A stretch of DNA of 64,000 nt from Megasphaera sp. MJR8396C (GCF_001546855.1 NZ_KQ958179.1:1-64000), one strand, 5' to 3'. Shown: positions 18,134 through 28,648, numbered from the stretch's first letter. The notes: generated from the letters alone by a model not told the origin. Numbers and translations: made by a program.

Positions 18134-18291
18134 TTAGCTCTGTCCTTTTGCCTGAGAGATTGGAAACAATATCCTTGCACCTTCGGCGCCCAAATGGGAC
18201 TCTCCAGAGTCGTGTCCACATACGGTCCCACCCCTTTAGAGGGCACCTGAGAGTTTGACTCCGTCGGTAGGCTTTTGCCTTCTCCCGTATG
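18134..18291 (-). promoter_or_regulatory. Tandem glycine riboswitch
   Basis: On the minus strand two glycine aptamers follow one another. The first is closed by CATACGG/CCGTATG (18285-18291 with 18219-18225) and has the core AAACTCTCAGG. The second runs from about 18209 to 18134, with GGCGCCGAAGG and CTCTCAGGCAAAAGGACAGAG as core strings. It lies in the leader of the AGCS symporter, upstream of a terminator. For a transporter an OFF response to glycine is plausible, but the polarity is not proven by sequence. Confidence 0.93.
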
Positions 18292-18323
18292 TTTCGTTCA
18301 CGCAATATGTATGATGTGCTGTT

Positions 18324-18352
18324 ATTATAACGCGGCTTTCAAAAAAATGCAA
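18324..18352 (-). promoter_or_regulatory. Promoter of the riboswitch-symporter transcript
   Basis: Minus-strand -35 TTGCAT (18347-18352), 17-base spacer, -10 TATAAT (18324-18329), about 30 bases before the first aptamer. Confidence 0.65.
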
Positions 18353-18385
18353 GCCCTTTATGGAAATTTGTCCGTATCGACGATA

Positions 18386-18778
18386 CTATTGAGACAAAGC
18401 GTCTCCCGAAAAGGCGTAAGGCAAGAGATCTTCCCAGGAAACGACTTCGACGTCGCCCTTCAGATTGGCCATGATAATCCGTGGAATGCGAAACTCGGCC
18501 ATGACTTGACGGCAGGCACCGCAGGGCGAGCAAGGCCTTTCCGTATCAGCTACGACAGCCAGGGCTTTAAAGCCCCTCTCCCCTTCGGAAAGGGCCTTAA
18601 AAATGGCCGTCCGTTCGGCGCAGTTACTCAAGGGGTAGCTGGCGTTCTCGATGTTGCAGCCGCCAAAAACCCGGCCCGACTCCATCAAGACGGCAGCGCC
18701 GACGGGAAAATGAGAGTACGGGCTGTACGAATGGCGGCGATAGTCGATAGCCAATTCGATAAGGTCGGCATCACTCAT
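18386..18778 (-). CDS. cdd: Cytidine deaminase
   Basis: A 130-residue zinc enzyme converting cytidine or deoxycytidine to the uridine form (pyrimidine salvage). Motifs: NIENASYPLSNCAERTAI (Cys and catalytic Glu) and PCSPCGACRQV (two zinc cysteines), typical of the small tetrameric class. Start ATG 18778 overlaps the surE stop (ATGA). It is the last gene of the guaB-to-cdd run. Confidence 0.95.
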   Translation of the reverse strand: MSDADLIELAIDYRRHSYSPYSHFPVGAAVLMESGRVFGGCNIENASYPLSNCAERTAIFKALSEGERGFKALAVVADTERPCSPCGACRQVMAEFRIPRIIMANLKGDVEVVSWEDLLPYAFSGDALSQ

Positions 18779-19536
18779 AAATGGAGGGCTCCCTTCAAAT
18801 GATCCAGAGAGCGTTCTGCCGTCTGCTGCCATTTGAGCGGCGTCAAGGCGATATGACCGTCGCGCACGCTGGCGACGTCACTGTCTGGCGGTGCCGTTTC
18901 CATGTCGATATCACCGACGATTCGATAGCAGATACTGCCGTCGAGGTCGCGCTTTTCGGCAATGACGTTGTGATAAATCTGAACGGTCTGGGACGTAATC
19001 CGAACGTTTTTTAAGCTGATTTCCCCTTGGGGCGGCACGTTGACGTTGACGATGCCGGGAAAACGGCCCTGAAGGGTGATTTTTTGAATCAACTGCCATA
19101 CCAAGCGAGCCGTTTCCACGCAGCGTTCTTCGGTCATATCTTTCATCGATACGGCAAAGGCCGGCAGGCCGTAGTAAGGCCCTTCCATGGCAGCCGACAC
19201 AGTCCCGGAATAGAGGACGTCGCTGCCGAGATTATAGCCGTCGTTGATGCCGGAAATGATGAGATCCGGCTGGTCATCTTTGAGGAAGTATTCAAGGGCC
19301 ATCTTGACGCAGTCTACAGGCGTACCGGAAACGGCGATTTCCCGGATGCCTTCTTTTTCACGAGGGAGTTCCTGGCAGTAAAGGGCCTTATTAATCGACA
19401 TCGAATGGGATGCAGCACTGCGCTGGCCATTCGGCGCAACAACAGTCAGCCGGCAGTTATGGGCCGAAAGTTCTCGTTTTAACGTCTGCAGGCCCAGCGC
19501 CTTCAAACCGTCATCATTGGTCAACAAAATGTGCAT
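18775..19536 (-). CDS. surE: 5'/3'-nucleotidase SurE
   Basis: A 253-residue nucleoside-monophosphate phosphatase. The N-terminal MHILLTNDDG holds the metal-binding Asp-Asp pair, NGQRSAASHSM and SGINDGYNLGSDVLYSGTVSAAMEG are hallmark SurE segments, and SGTPVDCVKMAL follows them. ATG 19536 has GTAGGAGG. It is cotranscribed with the GT2 gene upstream (11 bp gap) and coupled to cdd, which groups two nucleotide-salvage steps. Confidence 0.95.
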   Translation of the reverse strand: MHILLTNDDGLKALGLQTLKRELSAHNCRLTVVAPNGQRSAASHSMSINKALYCQELPREKEGIREIAVSGTPVDCVKMALEYFLKDDQPDLIISGINDGYNLGSDVLYSGTVSAAMEGPYYGLPAFAVSMKDMTEERCVETARLVWQLIQKITLQGRFPGIVNVNVPPQGEISLKNVRITSQTVQIYHNVIAEKRDLDGSICYRIVGDIDMETAPPDSDVASVRDGHIALTPLKWQQTAERSLDHLKGALHL

Positions 19537-19547
19537 AATAAAGCCTC

Positions 19548-20798
19548 CTACTTTTTATTTTCCTTCCGCAGCAAGGCTGCGCTTTCATACGACAGGGCCC
19601 GCGTATGCAGGGTGTGACTCCACTTCATCTTATGCCGATCCTTGAACCCCAGGAAATTGACGGGAATCCAGCTGTACATGAATAGCGGGTAGACGATGAG
19701 GTACAGCCAGGATTTACGGGGCACTTTGATTTGCAGTAAGACGATAATCGGAATGAGGTACTGCCCGACGCCGATGATCGTCCAGATTTGAACGGGCACG
19801 ATCGTATTTAAGATATTGGTATAAAAGGGCCAATAGGAATTAATCGATGCCAGGACGGCGTATATCGTCGAAGCCATCATGAAAAACGGCTGTGACAAGG
19901 TGATGATGCCGTCAAGCATGCGAATATTCCCGGTCTTGATGCCCCGGGCAAACAGCTTGGGAATAAATCGCTCACCGCAGTCGCACTGCCCTTGGGCCCA
20001 GCGCTTACGCTGGCGGCAGGACTGCATGAAGCCGACGACCTTTTCGTCATAAATGATGGCGTCATGAGCCCAACAGGTGCGCACGCCTTCGAGGAGGACC
20101 TTCATGGAAAATTCCATGTCTTCCGTCAGGCATTCACAGCCCCAGCCGTATTTGCGGACGATTTCCGTAGCAATGCACATCCCCGTACCGCCCAAGGCCG
20201 TCGACAGACCGATGTTGTACTTGGCCAGGTGCCACATGTGATTGATCAGCCAAAAGGCGATGGAAAAGGTACCGGCAATCCAGGAGTCGGTCGGATTCTT
20301 CGAATCCATATAGCCTTGGATGACCTTTTCGCCCTTCATGAGGTGGTGGTTCATTTCCCGCAAAAACTCGGGATGGACCAGGTTGTCGGCGTCAAAGACG
20401 ACGAAGGCGTCATACTGCTTTTCCTGGGCCAGCATTTGCGAAAACATCCAGTCCAGGGCATAGCCCTTGCCCACTTCTTCCTTATTGGTCCGGACCTTGA
20501 CGATGGCCCCGTGTTCGCGGCAGATATCGGCCGTATTATCCGTACAATTATCGGCAACGACGTAGATATCATACATATCCCTTGGATAATTAAGCTGTTT
20601 TAAGTTATCGATGAGCTGCCAAACGACGCGCTCTTCGTTATGCGCACAAATGACGGCAGCGAAAGTATGCTTTGGGGCTGCCGTACTGTGCTCGCGCCGC
20701 TTCATCAATCCGAAGCAGGCTAACGTAAAGTAATATAGTGAATAAAAAACGATGATGACTTGTATGGGTATCATAACGATATCCAATATATGTTCCAT
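19548..20798 (-). CDS. Membrane glycosyltransferase, family 2
   Basis: A 416-residue processive-type GT2 enzyme. An N-terminal membrane helix (about 6-30) precedes the catalytic domain with AVICAHNEERVVW, VVADNCTDNT, the metal-binding VVFDADN, ECLTEDMEFS (catalytic Asp region) and QRKRWAQG (QxxRW motif). Several membrane helices follow (about 290-395). These are the marks of cellulose/chitin/hyaluronan-synthase-like enzymes that both polymerise and export a sugar chain, but the product is unknown. It lies between pssA and surE in the operon, close to phospholipid genes and a WecG/TagA enzyme, so a role at the envelope is likely. Confidence 0.85.
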   Translation of the reverse strand: MEHILDIVMIPIQVIIVFYSLYYFTLACFGLMKRREHSTAAPKHTFAAVICAHNEERVVWQLIDNLKQLNYPRDMYDIYVVADNCTDNTADICREHGAIVKVRTNKEEVGKGYALDWMFSQMLAQEKQYDAFVVFDADNLVHPEFLREMNHHLMKGEKVIQGYMDSKNPTDSWIAGTFSIAFWLINHMWHLAKYNIGLSTALGGTGMCIATEIVRKYGWGCECLTEDMEFSMKVLLEGVRTCWAHDAIIYDEKVVGFMQSCRQRKRWAQGQCDCGERFIPKLFARGIKTGNIRMLDGIITLSQPFFMMASTIYAVLASINSYWPFYTNILNTIVPVQIWTIIGVGQYLIPIIVLLQIKVPRKSWLYLIVYPLFMYSWIPVNFLGFKDRHKMKWSHTLHTRALSYESAALLRKENKK

Positions 20799-20818
20799 AT
20801 GCGACTCTCCCTAAATAC

Positions 20819-21490
20819 TTAGCGAGCTGCTGCGACGTTCATAGCCGTATTGACTAACCCGAAGATGATGTACAGTAAGAATGGCAGGGTAATGACCAAG
20901 TGCCAATCTACGTACAGAACCAGGGCACCGATAATCACAGCAATAGCCAGGGCCGACTTATGGAGCACATCGGGACTGGCACCTTTGAAGTCGGGGTGAT
21001 GAATCTGGCTGACCAGATTATACCCCAGGAGGACGACTAAAATCGCAACCAACCAGGCCGGAAGCACGGCACCGGAAATGACGAAGGTTGCGATGAGGCA
21101 GCCCCCGTTCGGAATCGGCATGCCCTGAAAATAGCCGTGGACGACGCCGGTATTGAGATTAAAACGCGCCAGGCGAATGCCGCCCAAAGCTGCGTAAATA
21201 ATAGCAGGAATCGCGCCGACCCAGCCCAGGGTCTGTAAGGAATAGGTATAAATCAAAAACGCCGAAGCTGCCCCAAAGGACACGACGTCCGACAGGGAAT
21301 CCAGTTCTTTGCCGAATTCGCCGGCAACTCCCAGGGCTCTGGCCGAACGGCCGTCACAAGCATCGCAGACGACAGCCAAGAGGATGCAGATCCCGGCCCA
21401 AACGTATTCCCCATGGAGTGTCATCATCATACTCAGGACCCCAAAACTAAGGTTGCCTGAGGTGAACAGACACGGTATTATCTTCTTCAT
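20819..21490 (-). CDS. pssA: CDP-diacylglycerol-serine O-phosphatidyltransferase
   Basis: A 223-residue membrane enzyme making phosphatidylserine. The CDP-alcohol phosphotransferase motif DG-x2-AR-x8-G-x3-D-x3-D is complete in DGRSARALGVAGEFGKELD followed by SLSD. The remaining residues form several membrane helices. Its ATG overlaps the psd stop (4 bases), with AGGGAGG upstream. With psd it gives the two-step route to phosphatidylethanolamine. Confidence 0.94.
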   Translation of the reverse strand: MKKIIPCLFTSGNLSFGVLSMMMTLHGEYVWAGICILLAVVCDACDGRSARALGVAGEFGKELDSLSDVVSFGAASAFLIYTYSLQTLGWVGAIPAIIYAALGGIRLARFNLNTGVVHGYFQGMPIPNGGCLIATFVISGAVLPAWLVAILVVLLGYNLVSQIHHPDFKGASPDVLHKSALAIAVIIGALVLYVDWHLVITLPFLLYIIFGLVNTAMNVAAAR

Positions 21491-22140
21491 GAAACAATCC
21501 TCCCTATCACCGATTCACCGCCGCGAACCTTATCGCCCTTTTTGACGGTGATTTCAACGTTGTCGCGTACATAGATTTCTGCACAGGACCCGAATTTTAT
21601 CATGCCGTATAACTGGCCATGCTGTAATTCATCGCCTAAGGTGACCCAGGAGACAATGCGCCGGGCCAGGACGCCGGCAATGATATTGACTAAAATATCC
21701 GTACGTGTCGAATGAATGCCGATGGAGTAGCGTTCATTTTCGTAACCGACGCCATCTTTATAGGCCGGACGGAATCGACCGCAGGTATACTGCTGAAAGT
21801 CAATCGTTCCCGGAAGGGGTGCCCGATTGACATGGGCATCGAAAATAGACAGGAAAATAATGACTTTCCGACACTTCTGATTCAGATATGTATCTTCATC
21901 GACCTCTTCGATACCGACGACGGTACCGTCAGCCGGCGATACCAAAAGACTGTCATCGGTCGGCGGCCGGCGCCGGGGGTTGCGGAAAAAATACATAAAA
22001 TACAAGGCCAGCAAAACCGGCAGGACTGCCGCATAGGCATTGATGAAATAGCCTGCCGCCAGGGCCAGTAAAAGCGGCACAATGATAAATGGGTAGCCGT
22101 CTTCTACAATATAGGGTTTGTTTAAGACATCACTATTCAA
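21487..22140 (-). CDS. psd: Phosphatidylserine decarboxylase, short type
   Basis: A 217-residue proenzyme of the short PSD type. Hydrophobic helices at about 18-50 anchor it. VSPADGTVVGIEEV and IFLSIFDAHVNRAP are family segments. Self-cleavage to the pyruvoyl form is expected at Gly-Ser in KFGSC near residue 180. The start is TTG 22140, set by GAGGTGAT upstream. It converts the PssA product to phosphatidylethanolamine. Confidence 0.93.
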   Translation of the reverse strand: MNSDVLNKPYIVEDGYPFIIVPLLLALAAGYFINAYAAVLPVLLALYFMYFFRNPRRRPPTDDSLLVSPADGTVVGIEEVDEDTYLNQKCRKVIIFLSIFDAHVNRAPLPGTIDFQQYTCGRFRPAYKDGVGYENERYSIGIHSTRTDILVNIIAGVLARRIVSWVTLGDELQHGQLYGMIKFGSCAEIYVRDNVEITVKKGDKVRGGESVIGRIVS

Positions 22141-22154
22141 TTTATCACCTCAAC

Positions 22155-22886
22155 TCATTGGCTTCGCTTGCTGCCCTTTACAGCCAGTACGAACCGCGGC
22201 AGCGCCAGCATGCGCTTAAAGCGTGTCGGCTCTTTAAGGAGACGATAGAGCCATTCCAAGCGGTTTTCCTGCATCCACTTCGGTGCCCGGGCCGCTTTAC
22301 CCGCTAAGACGTCAAAGGTCCCGCCGACACCCATACAGACACAGGGACCGAGTTCATACAAATGCTCGTGTATCCATTTTTCTTGCTTTGGCACGCCGAG
22401 GGCGACTAAAAGGATTCGAGTGCCCTTGCTGCCGATATCTTCGATAATCTTTTTTTCTTCATCATCTGAGAAAAAACCCGAATGAGTCCCGACGACATTG
22501 AGCGTCCCGAGTCGCTTCTGCATATTGGCCGCAGCCTGTTCAGCAATGCCGGGAGCCCCTCCAAAGAGGTAGACAGCCGTTTGGCGTGCAGCTGCTTCTT
22601 GCAGCAGACTGCACGCCAAATCGACACCTGTAACGCGTTCTTTAAATTTCTTGCCCTGTTGCTCTGCAGCCCACAAGACACCGGCCCCATCGGGAACTAC
22701 CAGGTCGGCCTGCTGCAGGATCTGCGCCAGTTCGGAATCGGACTGGGCCCGCATGACCATCTCCGCATTGGCCGTCGCAATGGAAGCGGCACGGCCTTCA
22801 TCGATACATTTGAAGGCCAGTGTCTGCGCTTCTTTCATGGTGACATTGCCGATGGGAATGGACAAGATATCGATTATACTAGTCAA
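22155..22886 (-). CDS. WecG/TagA/CpsF-family glycosyltransferase
   Basis: A 243-residue GT26 enzyme. Family features are ASIATANAEMVMRAQ, DLVVPDGAGVLWAAE, GVDL, YLFGGAPGIAEQAA, ILLVALGVPKQEKWI and the C-terminal APKWMQENRLEWLYRLLKEPTRFKRM. It probably transfers a ManNAc-type sugar to a lipid-linked intermediate of a wall polymer or surface polysaccharide; the donor is not certain. The start is TTG 22886 with CGGAGGG about seven bases before it. It sits 18 bp downstream of guaB and 14 bp before psd. Confidence 0.9.
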   Translation of the reverse strand: MTSIIDILSIPIGNVTMKEAQTLAFKCIDEGRAASIATANAEMVMRAQSDSELAQILQQADLVVPDGAGVLWAAEQQGKKFKERVTGVDLACSLLQEAAARQTAVYLFGGAPGIAEQAAANMQKRLGTLNVVGTHSGFFSDDEEKKIIEDIGSKGTRILLVALGVPKQEKWIHEHLYELGPCVCMGVGGTFDVLAGKAARAPKWMQENRLEWLYRLLKEPTRFKRMLALPRFVLAVKGSKRSQ

Positions 22887-22904
22887 CGTATCCCTCCGCC
22901 CTGC

Positions 22905-24434
<1,530 letters not shown>

Positions 24435-24436
24435 TT

Positions 24437-24465
24437 ATTATAACTGAAATCACCTATTCTGTACA
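24437..24465 (-). promoter_or_regulatory. Probable guaB promoter
   Basis: Minus-strand -35 TGTACA (24460-24465), 17-base spacer, -10 TATAAT (24437-24442), about 70 bases before guaB. A small hairpin AAGGGG/CCCCTT (near 24401-24420) with a T-rich tail lies in the leader and could be a recG terminator or an attenuator. Confidence 0.5.
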
Positions 24466-24487
24466 TAATTTTAAAGCAATTTTCTCG

Positions 24488-26527
24488 TCAGTTGTTCAAA
24501 AGGCCGGCAAAAGACTTGCCGAAACGACGCTTCAAAGCTTCTTCTACAACTGCCGCATCGCCCGAGGTCTGCCACCACTTCCTGGCTTCGTCACGGGCGG
24601 CTTCCAAGATGGCTACATCGTTTATGATGTCGGCTGCCTTTAAGTCGGGCAGACCGTGCTGCAGGTAGCCAAAGAGCTGACCCGAACCGCGCAGGAGCAG
24701 ATCCTTTTCAGCCAGGGTAAAGCCGTCATGAATCGTTTCCATCCATTTAAGGCGCTGCTTCGTTTCTTCACTGCCGCCTTTCGCCATGAGGATGCAGTAG
24801 GCCTGCAAATCACCGCGGCCAACGCGGCCGCGAAGCTGGTGGAGCTGAGCCAGTCCGAAGCGCTCGGCGCCATCGATGAACATGATGGTCGCATTGGGTA
24901 CGTTGACGCCGACTTCGATGACACTCGTCGCCACCAAGAGGTCGATATCTCCCTTTTGAAAGGCCTCCATGACGGCTTCCTTTTCTTTGCCGGCCATGCG
25001 GCCATGGACCAGGCCGCAGGTGCGTTTCTTGAAGAATTTATGGCGCAGCTCTTCATAAAGGTCGGTCGCGGCCTGAAGGTCAACAGACTCCGACGCTTCC
25101 ACCAGAGGACAGACGACGTAGCACTGCTGTCCCGCTTCCATGAGCTTGTCCATGAAGGTATAGACCCGCCGGCGCAGGGCTTCGCCGACGGCATAGGTTT
25201 TGACCATCTTTCGTCCCGGCGGCAGTTCACGGATGGACGACACGTCGAGATCCCCATACAACGACAAGGTGAGCGTCCGGGGAATGGGCGTAGCCGTCAT
25301 GAATAAGGCATGGGGTTCCTGCCCTTTCCGGGCCAGGGCCGAACGCTGACGGACGCCAAAACGATGCTGTTCATCAGTTACGACCAACCCCAGGCTGTAA
25401 AATAAGACGTCGTCCTGAATGAGGGCATGGGTTCCGATGAGGATGTCGATGGCCCCGTCGTGAAGGTCCGCCAGAATCTGCTGCCGTTCCTTTCCCGTCG
25501 TCCGACCGGTCAAAAGCGCGATGCGGACGTCGAGGTCCTTAAAAAGGCGGAGAAACTCTTCATAATGCTGAGCTGCCAAAATGCCTGTCGGCGCCATCAG
25601 CGCCCCTTGGTAGCCGTTTTCAACGATCTTTGCCAAAGCCAGGGCGGCGACGACGGTTTTCCCAGAGCCGACATCCCCTTGAACGAGGCGCTGCATCGCA
25701 ACTTCACTTTCCATATCGTTCTGAATGTCTAAAAAGGCCCTTGTCTGTCCCTTGGTCAGGGTAAACGGCAGGTGCTCATAAAAAGACCGGAGAAGGCGGC
25801 CGTTGGGGCCACATTTAATCCCCTTCCGCTTCCCCTCGCGGTGACGCCGCAATAAGAGGCCGAGCTGCATATCGAAGAGTTCTTCAAAGGCCATCTGTTT
25901 GCGAGCCTGTTCCTTGGCCTCCAAAGATGGCGGAAAATGGAGGGTTTCATAGGCGGTAAGAGAGGGCATCTGGGAAAAAGCCGAATGGCGGCCTGCATCC
26001 CAGCCGGGGAGGATATCCGGGTGAACTGCGGCTAAATCAAGGGCTCCACGGACGGCCTTTCGCACATCCTGCTGACGAAGGCCATCGGTCAGGCCATAGA
26101 CGGGGACGAAACCCGAGCCTTCTACCCGTCCCTCTTCCGTGTCGGGTGAATTCATCTGCCGCCGGCCATAGGCCCATTCCAATTTCCCAAAAGCGGTCAG
26201 TGTCATGCCGACCTTGAACTGGCGCTTCTTAAAAGCCTGGTTGAACCAAACCAACTCGACGGCACCGGTCCCGTCGCCGACGGCCACTTTCAGCAGCGAC
26301 AACCCCCGTCGCGGCCGGGCCTCCTGAACGGAGGCGACAGTCCCGCACAAAAGGATGGCTTCCCCGGTCCCGCACGGAGCCTGACCGATGGACCAAATGT
26401 GGCTGCGGTCCTCGTAATCGCGAGGAAAATACTGCAGAAGATCCGTCACCGTCATAAGGTGCAGCCGGGCAAAAAGCGCTTCCTTACGCGGTCCGATTCC
26501 TTTTATATCGCGAATAGAAAATTCCAT
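24488..26527 (-). CDS. recG: ATP-dependent DNA helicase RecG
   Basis: A 679-residue replication-fork-reversal helicase. The N-terminal wedge/OB domain spans about 1-230. Helicase motifs follow: I in QGDVGSGKTVVA, Ia APTGILAAQHY, II as DEQHRFG (variant DExH), III TATPIPRT, and VI QLRGRVGRG. The C-terminal RecG-specific segment includes GSGQLFGYLQHG. Start ATG 26527 is preceded by AAGGAG; a frame extending to 26545 lacks its own site. It is divergent from rpmB. Confidence 0.96.
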   Translation of the reverse strand: MEFSIRDIKGIGPRKEALFARLHLMTVTDLLQYFPRDYEDRSHIWSIGQAPCGTGEAILLCGTVASVQEARPRRGLSLLKVAVGDGTGAVELVWFNQAFKKRQFKVGMTLTAFGKLEWAYGRRQMNSPDTEEGRVEGSGFVPVYGLTDGLRQQDVRKAVRGALDLAAVHPDILPGWDAGRHSAFSQMPSLTAYETLHFPPSLEAKEQARKQMAFEELFDMQLGLLLRRHREGKRKGIKCGPNGRLLRSFYEHLPFTLTKGQTRAFLDIQNDMESEVAMQRLVQGDVGSGKTVVAALALAKIVENGYQGALMAPTGILAAQHYEEFLRLFKDLDVRIALLTGRTTGKERQQILADLHDGAIDILIGTHALIQDDVLFYSLGLVVTDEQHRFGVRQRSALARKGQEPHALFMTATPIPRTLTLSLYGDLDVSSIRELPPGRKMVKTYAVGEALRRRVYTFMDKLMEAGQQCYVVCPLVEASESVDLQAATDLYEELRHKFFKKRTCGLVHGRMAGKEKEAVMEAFQKGDIDLLVATSVIEVGVNVPNATIMFIDGAERFGLAQLHQLRGRVGRGDLQAYCILMAKGGSEETKQRLKWMETIHDGFTLAEKDLLLRGSGQLFGYLQHGLPDLKAADIINDVAILEAARDEARKWWQTSGDAAVVEEALKRRFGKSFAGLLNN

Positions 26528-26594
26528 AAAAAAACTCCTTGTCAAGAACTTTCATTTATTGTATCATATTTTGTAGGCTTTTTATAAATAAAAC

Positions 26595-26623
26595 TTGCGT
26601 TGCCCTATGATTTATGATAAGAT
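26595..26623 (+). promoter_or_regulatory. rpmB promoter
   Basis: Plus-strand -35 TTGCGT (26595-26600), 17-base spacer, -10 TAAGAT (26618-26623), 39 bases before the rpmB start. Confidence 0.6.
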
Positions 26624-26662
26624 TTATACGTTGTACTGTGATGGTGCAGGGAGGTGTAACTA

Positions 26663-26854
26663 ATGGCAAACTTTTGCGAAGTATGTGGTAAAGGAACAAT
26701 GAGCGGCATGAATGTCAGCCATTCCCACTTAAAAACGAAAAAAACCTGGAAACCGAATATCCAGCGAGTCCGCGCTATCGTCGACGGCGAAATTAAACGA
26801 GTTAACGTCTGCACTCGTTGCCTTCGTTCCGGCAAAGTCCAGCGTGATGTTTAA
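26663..26854 (+). CDS. rpmB: 50S ribosomal protein L28 (zinc-ribbon form)
   Basis: A 63-residue ribosomal protein. It has paired cysteines CEVCG near the N-terminus and CTRC near the C-terminus, so this is the C+ (zinc-binding) variant. NVSHSHLKTKKTWKPNIQ is the L28 core. GGGAGGTG lies about seven bases before ATG. Monocistronic, with a promoter and terminator of its own. Confidence 0.97.
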   Translation: MANFCEVCGKGTMSGMNVSHSHLKTKKTWKPNIQRVRAIVDGEIKRVNVCTRCLRSGKVQRDV

Positions 26855-26862
26855 TGACTATC

Positions 26863-26896
26863 GAAAAAGCGTTGCCTATAACGGCAGCGCTTTTTT
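26863..26896 (+). terminator. rpmB terminator
   Basis: Stem AAAAGCGTTGCC/GGCAGCGCTTTT (one G-U) with a 6-base loop and a T run, directly after the rpmB stop. Confidence 0.8.
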
Positions 26897-26963
26897 AATG
26901 CCAAAAACCTGGGGAAAACGCCGCCAGGCTTCGTAAAGCGCAACCAACAAAAGGCGTAAAAAC

Positions 26964-26997
26964 AAAAAGGATTGGTCCTCGGACCGAATCCTTTTTT
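26964..26997. terminator. Bidirectional terminator between rpmB and ppsR
   Basis: Stem AAAAAGGATTGGTCC with its near complement GGACCGAATCCTTTTT and a three-base loop. There are T runs on both strands. It closes the minus-strand ccpN-ppsR unit and backs up the rpmB terminator. Confidence 0.75.
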
Positions 26998-27013
26998 TAT
27001 TTTCCCCTGAAGG

Positions 27014-27844
27014 TTATCCCTCATCAGGGTATAATTCTTTATTTCGTTTGACGATTTCCATGACTAAGTTTGCCGTCTCTTCGATAGCCTTTGACGACAC
27101 GTCGATAATCGGGCAGTGCAGACGCCGCATGACCCCGCGAGCATACTCTAATTCTTCGTTGATCCGTTCAATATTGGCATAGCTAGCATTGGCATCAAGG
27201 CCCATGCTGCGAAGCCGTTCGGAACGAATAAAATTCAATTTGAAGGGATCGATAATCAGGCCGACGATTTTGCGGGCCGGAATCTGGAACAATTCAGGCG
27301 GCAGATTGACTTCCGGTACGAGGGGCAGATTGGCCGCCTTGACCCGTTTATGAGCCAAATACATGGACAGCGGCGTCTTCGACGTCCGCGATACGCCGAC
27401 GATGACGATGTCGGCCTTTAAAAAGCCCATGGGGTTCTTTCCGTCGTCGTACTTTACGGCAAATTCAATGGCTTCGACGCGCTTGAAGTATTCTTCGTCG
27501 AGCTGATGGATCATGCCGGCTTTCAACGTCGGTTCCGTATCGGTCAAGGTGCCGACACCGGCCAGCATAGGACCGATGATGTCGACGACGGTGACATTGG
27601 CCGAGGCCGTCAGGTCCTTCAATTTACGGCGCAAAGCCGGAGAAATGATGGTATAGCAAATCATGGCCCCGTCGGCTTCGGCCTTACGGACCAATTCTTC
27701 GATCTGCTGATCGGAGCGAATATACGGTACACGGATGATATTAAATTCTTGCTTATCGTATTGACTTGCCGCTGCCCGGGCGACGCGTTCGGCCGTCTCA
27801 CCCAGGGAGTCGGAGCAAGCATAAATAATCGGCTTTTTTTCCAA
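27014..27844 (-). CDS. ppsR: Pyruvate, phosphate/water dikinase regulatory protein (PPSR/PDRP family)
   Basis: A 276-residue bifunctional kinase/pyrophosphorylase of the DUF299 family, which inactivates and reactivates PEP synthase or PPDK by ADP-dependent threonine phosphorylation. The nucleotide loop GVSRTSKTPLSMYLA is clear, as is YACSDSLGETAE at the N-terminus. The start is TTG 27844, eight bases after AGGGAGGAG; an ATG at 27868 lies ahead of that site. It follows the CcpN-like gene by 2 bp, an arrangement known from Bacillus (ccpN-yqfL). Its target is very probably the PpsA encoded just upstream. Confidence 0.93.
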   Translation of the reverse strand: MEKKPIIYACSDSLGETAERVARAAASQYDKQEFNIIRVPYIRSDQQIEELVRKAEADGAMICYTIISPALRRKLKDLTASANVTVVDIIGPMLAGVGTLTDTEPTLKAGMIHQLDEEYFKRVEAIEFAVKYDDGKNPMGFLKADIVIVGVSRTSKTPLSMYLAHKRVKAANLPLVPEVNLPPELFQIPARKIVGLIIDPFKLNFIRSERLRSMGLDANASYANIERINEELEYARGVMRRLHCPIIDVSSKAIEETANLVMEIVKRNKELYPDEG

Positions 27845-27846
27845 GA

Positions 27847-28485
27847 TTATCTCCTCCCTAACCCACATTCTACAAATAAACGGTTGATGTTGGTCTTTGA
27901 AATTCTTCCGATGACCTGCAGTTCTTTTTTATCATCTTCATCGCTGGTGATGACGTTGACGACAGGCAGACAGTCGATTTCGTATTCGTTCAAACGCTGG
28001 GCGGCGACGATGGCCTTTTCATCGGGCTGTACATAGATCACCTTGCTCACCGGCGTCATGACCATTCTCACCGGCAGGGTCCGCAGGTCATTGCTGCCCA
28101 TGGCTGTCTTCAACAAATCCTTTCGCGATACGACGCCGGCCAAAATATTGTCGGTTCCGACGAACACCGTCCCCACATCTTCCGTAAACATGGCGATGAT
28201 GGCATCGTAGGCACTCGTGTGCTCGCCGACGATGACCGGTTGAGACAGGCAGGAATCGATGGTAATATCAGTAATGGCCCGCGACAGCAGGTCTTTTTCC
28301 TTATTTCCTGTAAAAAAGTAGCCTAATTTCGGACGTGCATCGATGAGTCCCAGCATCGTCAAAATAGCCAGGTCTGAACGCAAGGCCGCCCGAGTCACAT
28401 GAAGGCGATTGGCAATATGCTGGCCCGTAATCGGACTGTTTTCCTTTACAATCTGTAAAATTTTCTCCTGACGTTCCGATAACAT
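27847..28485 (-). CDS. ccpN: CcpN-like transcriptional repressor (HTH plus CBS pair)
   Basis: A 212-residue regulator. The N-terminal helix-turn-helix is at about 5-55 (QHIANRLHVTRAALRSDLAIL), followed by two CBS modules (about 75-200, with VVSRKDLLKTAMG in the first). CcpN of Bacillus represses gluconeogenic genes when ATP/ADP ratios are high. The family match and the coupling to ppsR support the same role here, with ppsA as the obvious candidate target. AGGAGGTG precedes ATG 28485. Confidence 0.88.
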   Translation of the reverse strand: MLSERQEKILQIVKENSPITGQHIANRLHVTRAALRSDLAILTMLGLIDARPKLGYFFTGNKEKDLLSRAITDITIDSCLSQPVIVGEHTSAYDAIIAMFTEDVGTVFVGTDNILAGVVSRKDLLKTAMGSNDLRTLPVRMVMTPVSKVIYVQPDEKAIVAAQRLNEYEIDCLPVVNVITSDEDDKKELQVIGRISKTNINRLFVECGLGRR

Positions 28486-28611
28486 AGCGTCTTTTCACCT
28501 CCTATGTACCAATAGCACTCTCATTCGCTTACTATCATATCATATATAGGGCTAATCTGCGATATAAAGTATACATTATTTATAATCACATCATACCGAA
28601 TAGTCCTACCC

Positions 28612-28648
28612 GAAAAAGGCGGTCCAATCATGTCGTTGGACCGCCTTT
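28612..28648 (-). terminator. ppsA terminator
   Basis: Perfect 13-bp stem AAAGGCGGTCCAA/TTGGACCGCCTTT with an 8-base loop and a T run on the minus strand, just after the ppsA stop. Confidence 0.85.
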
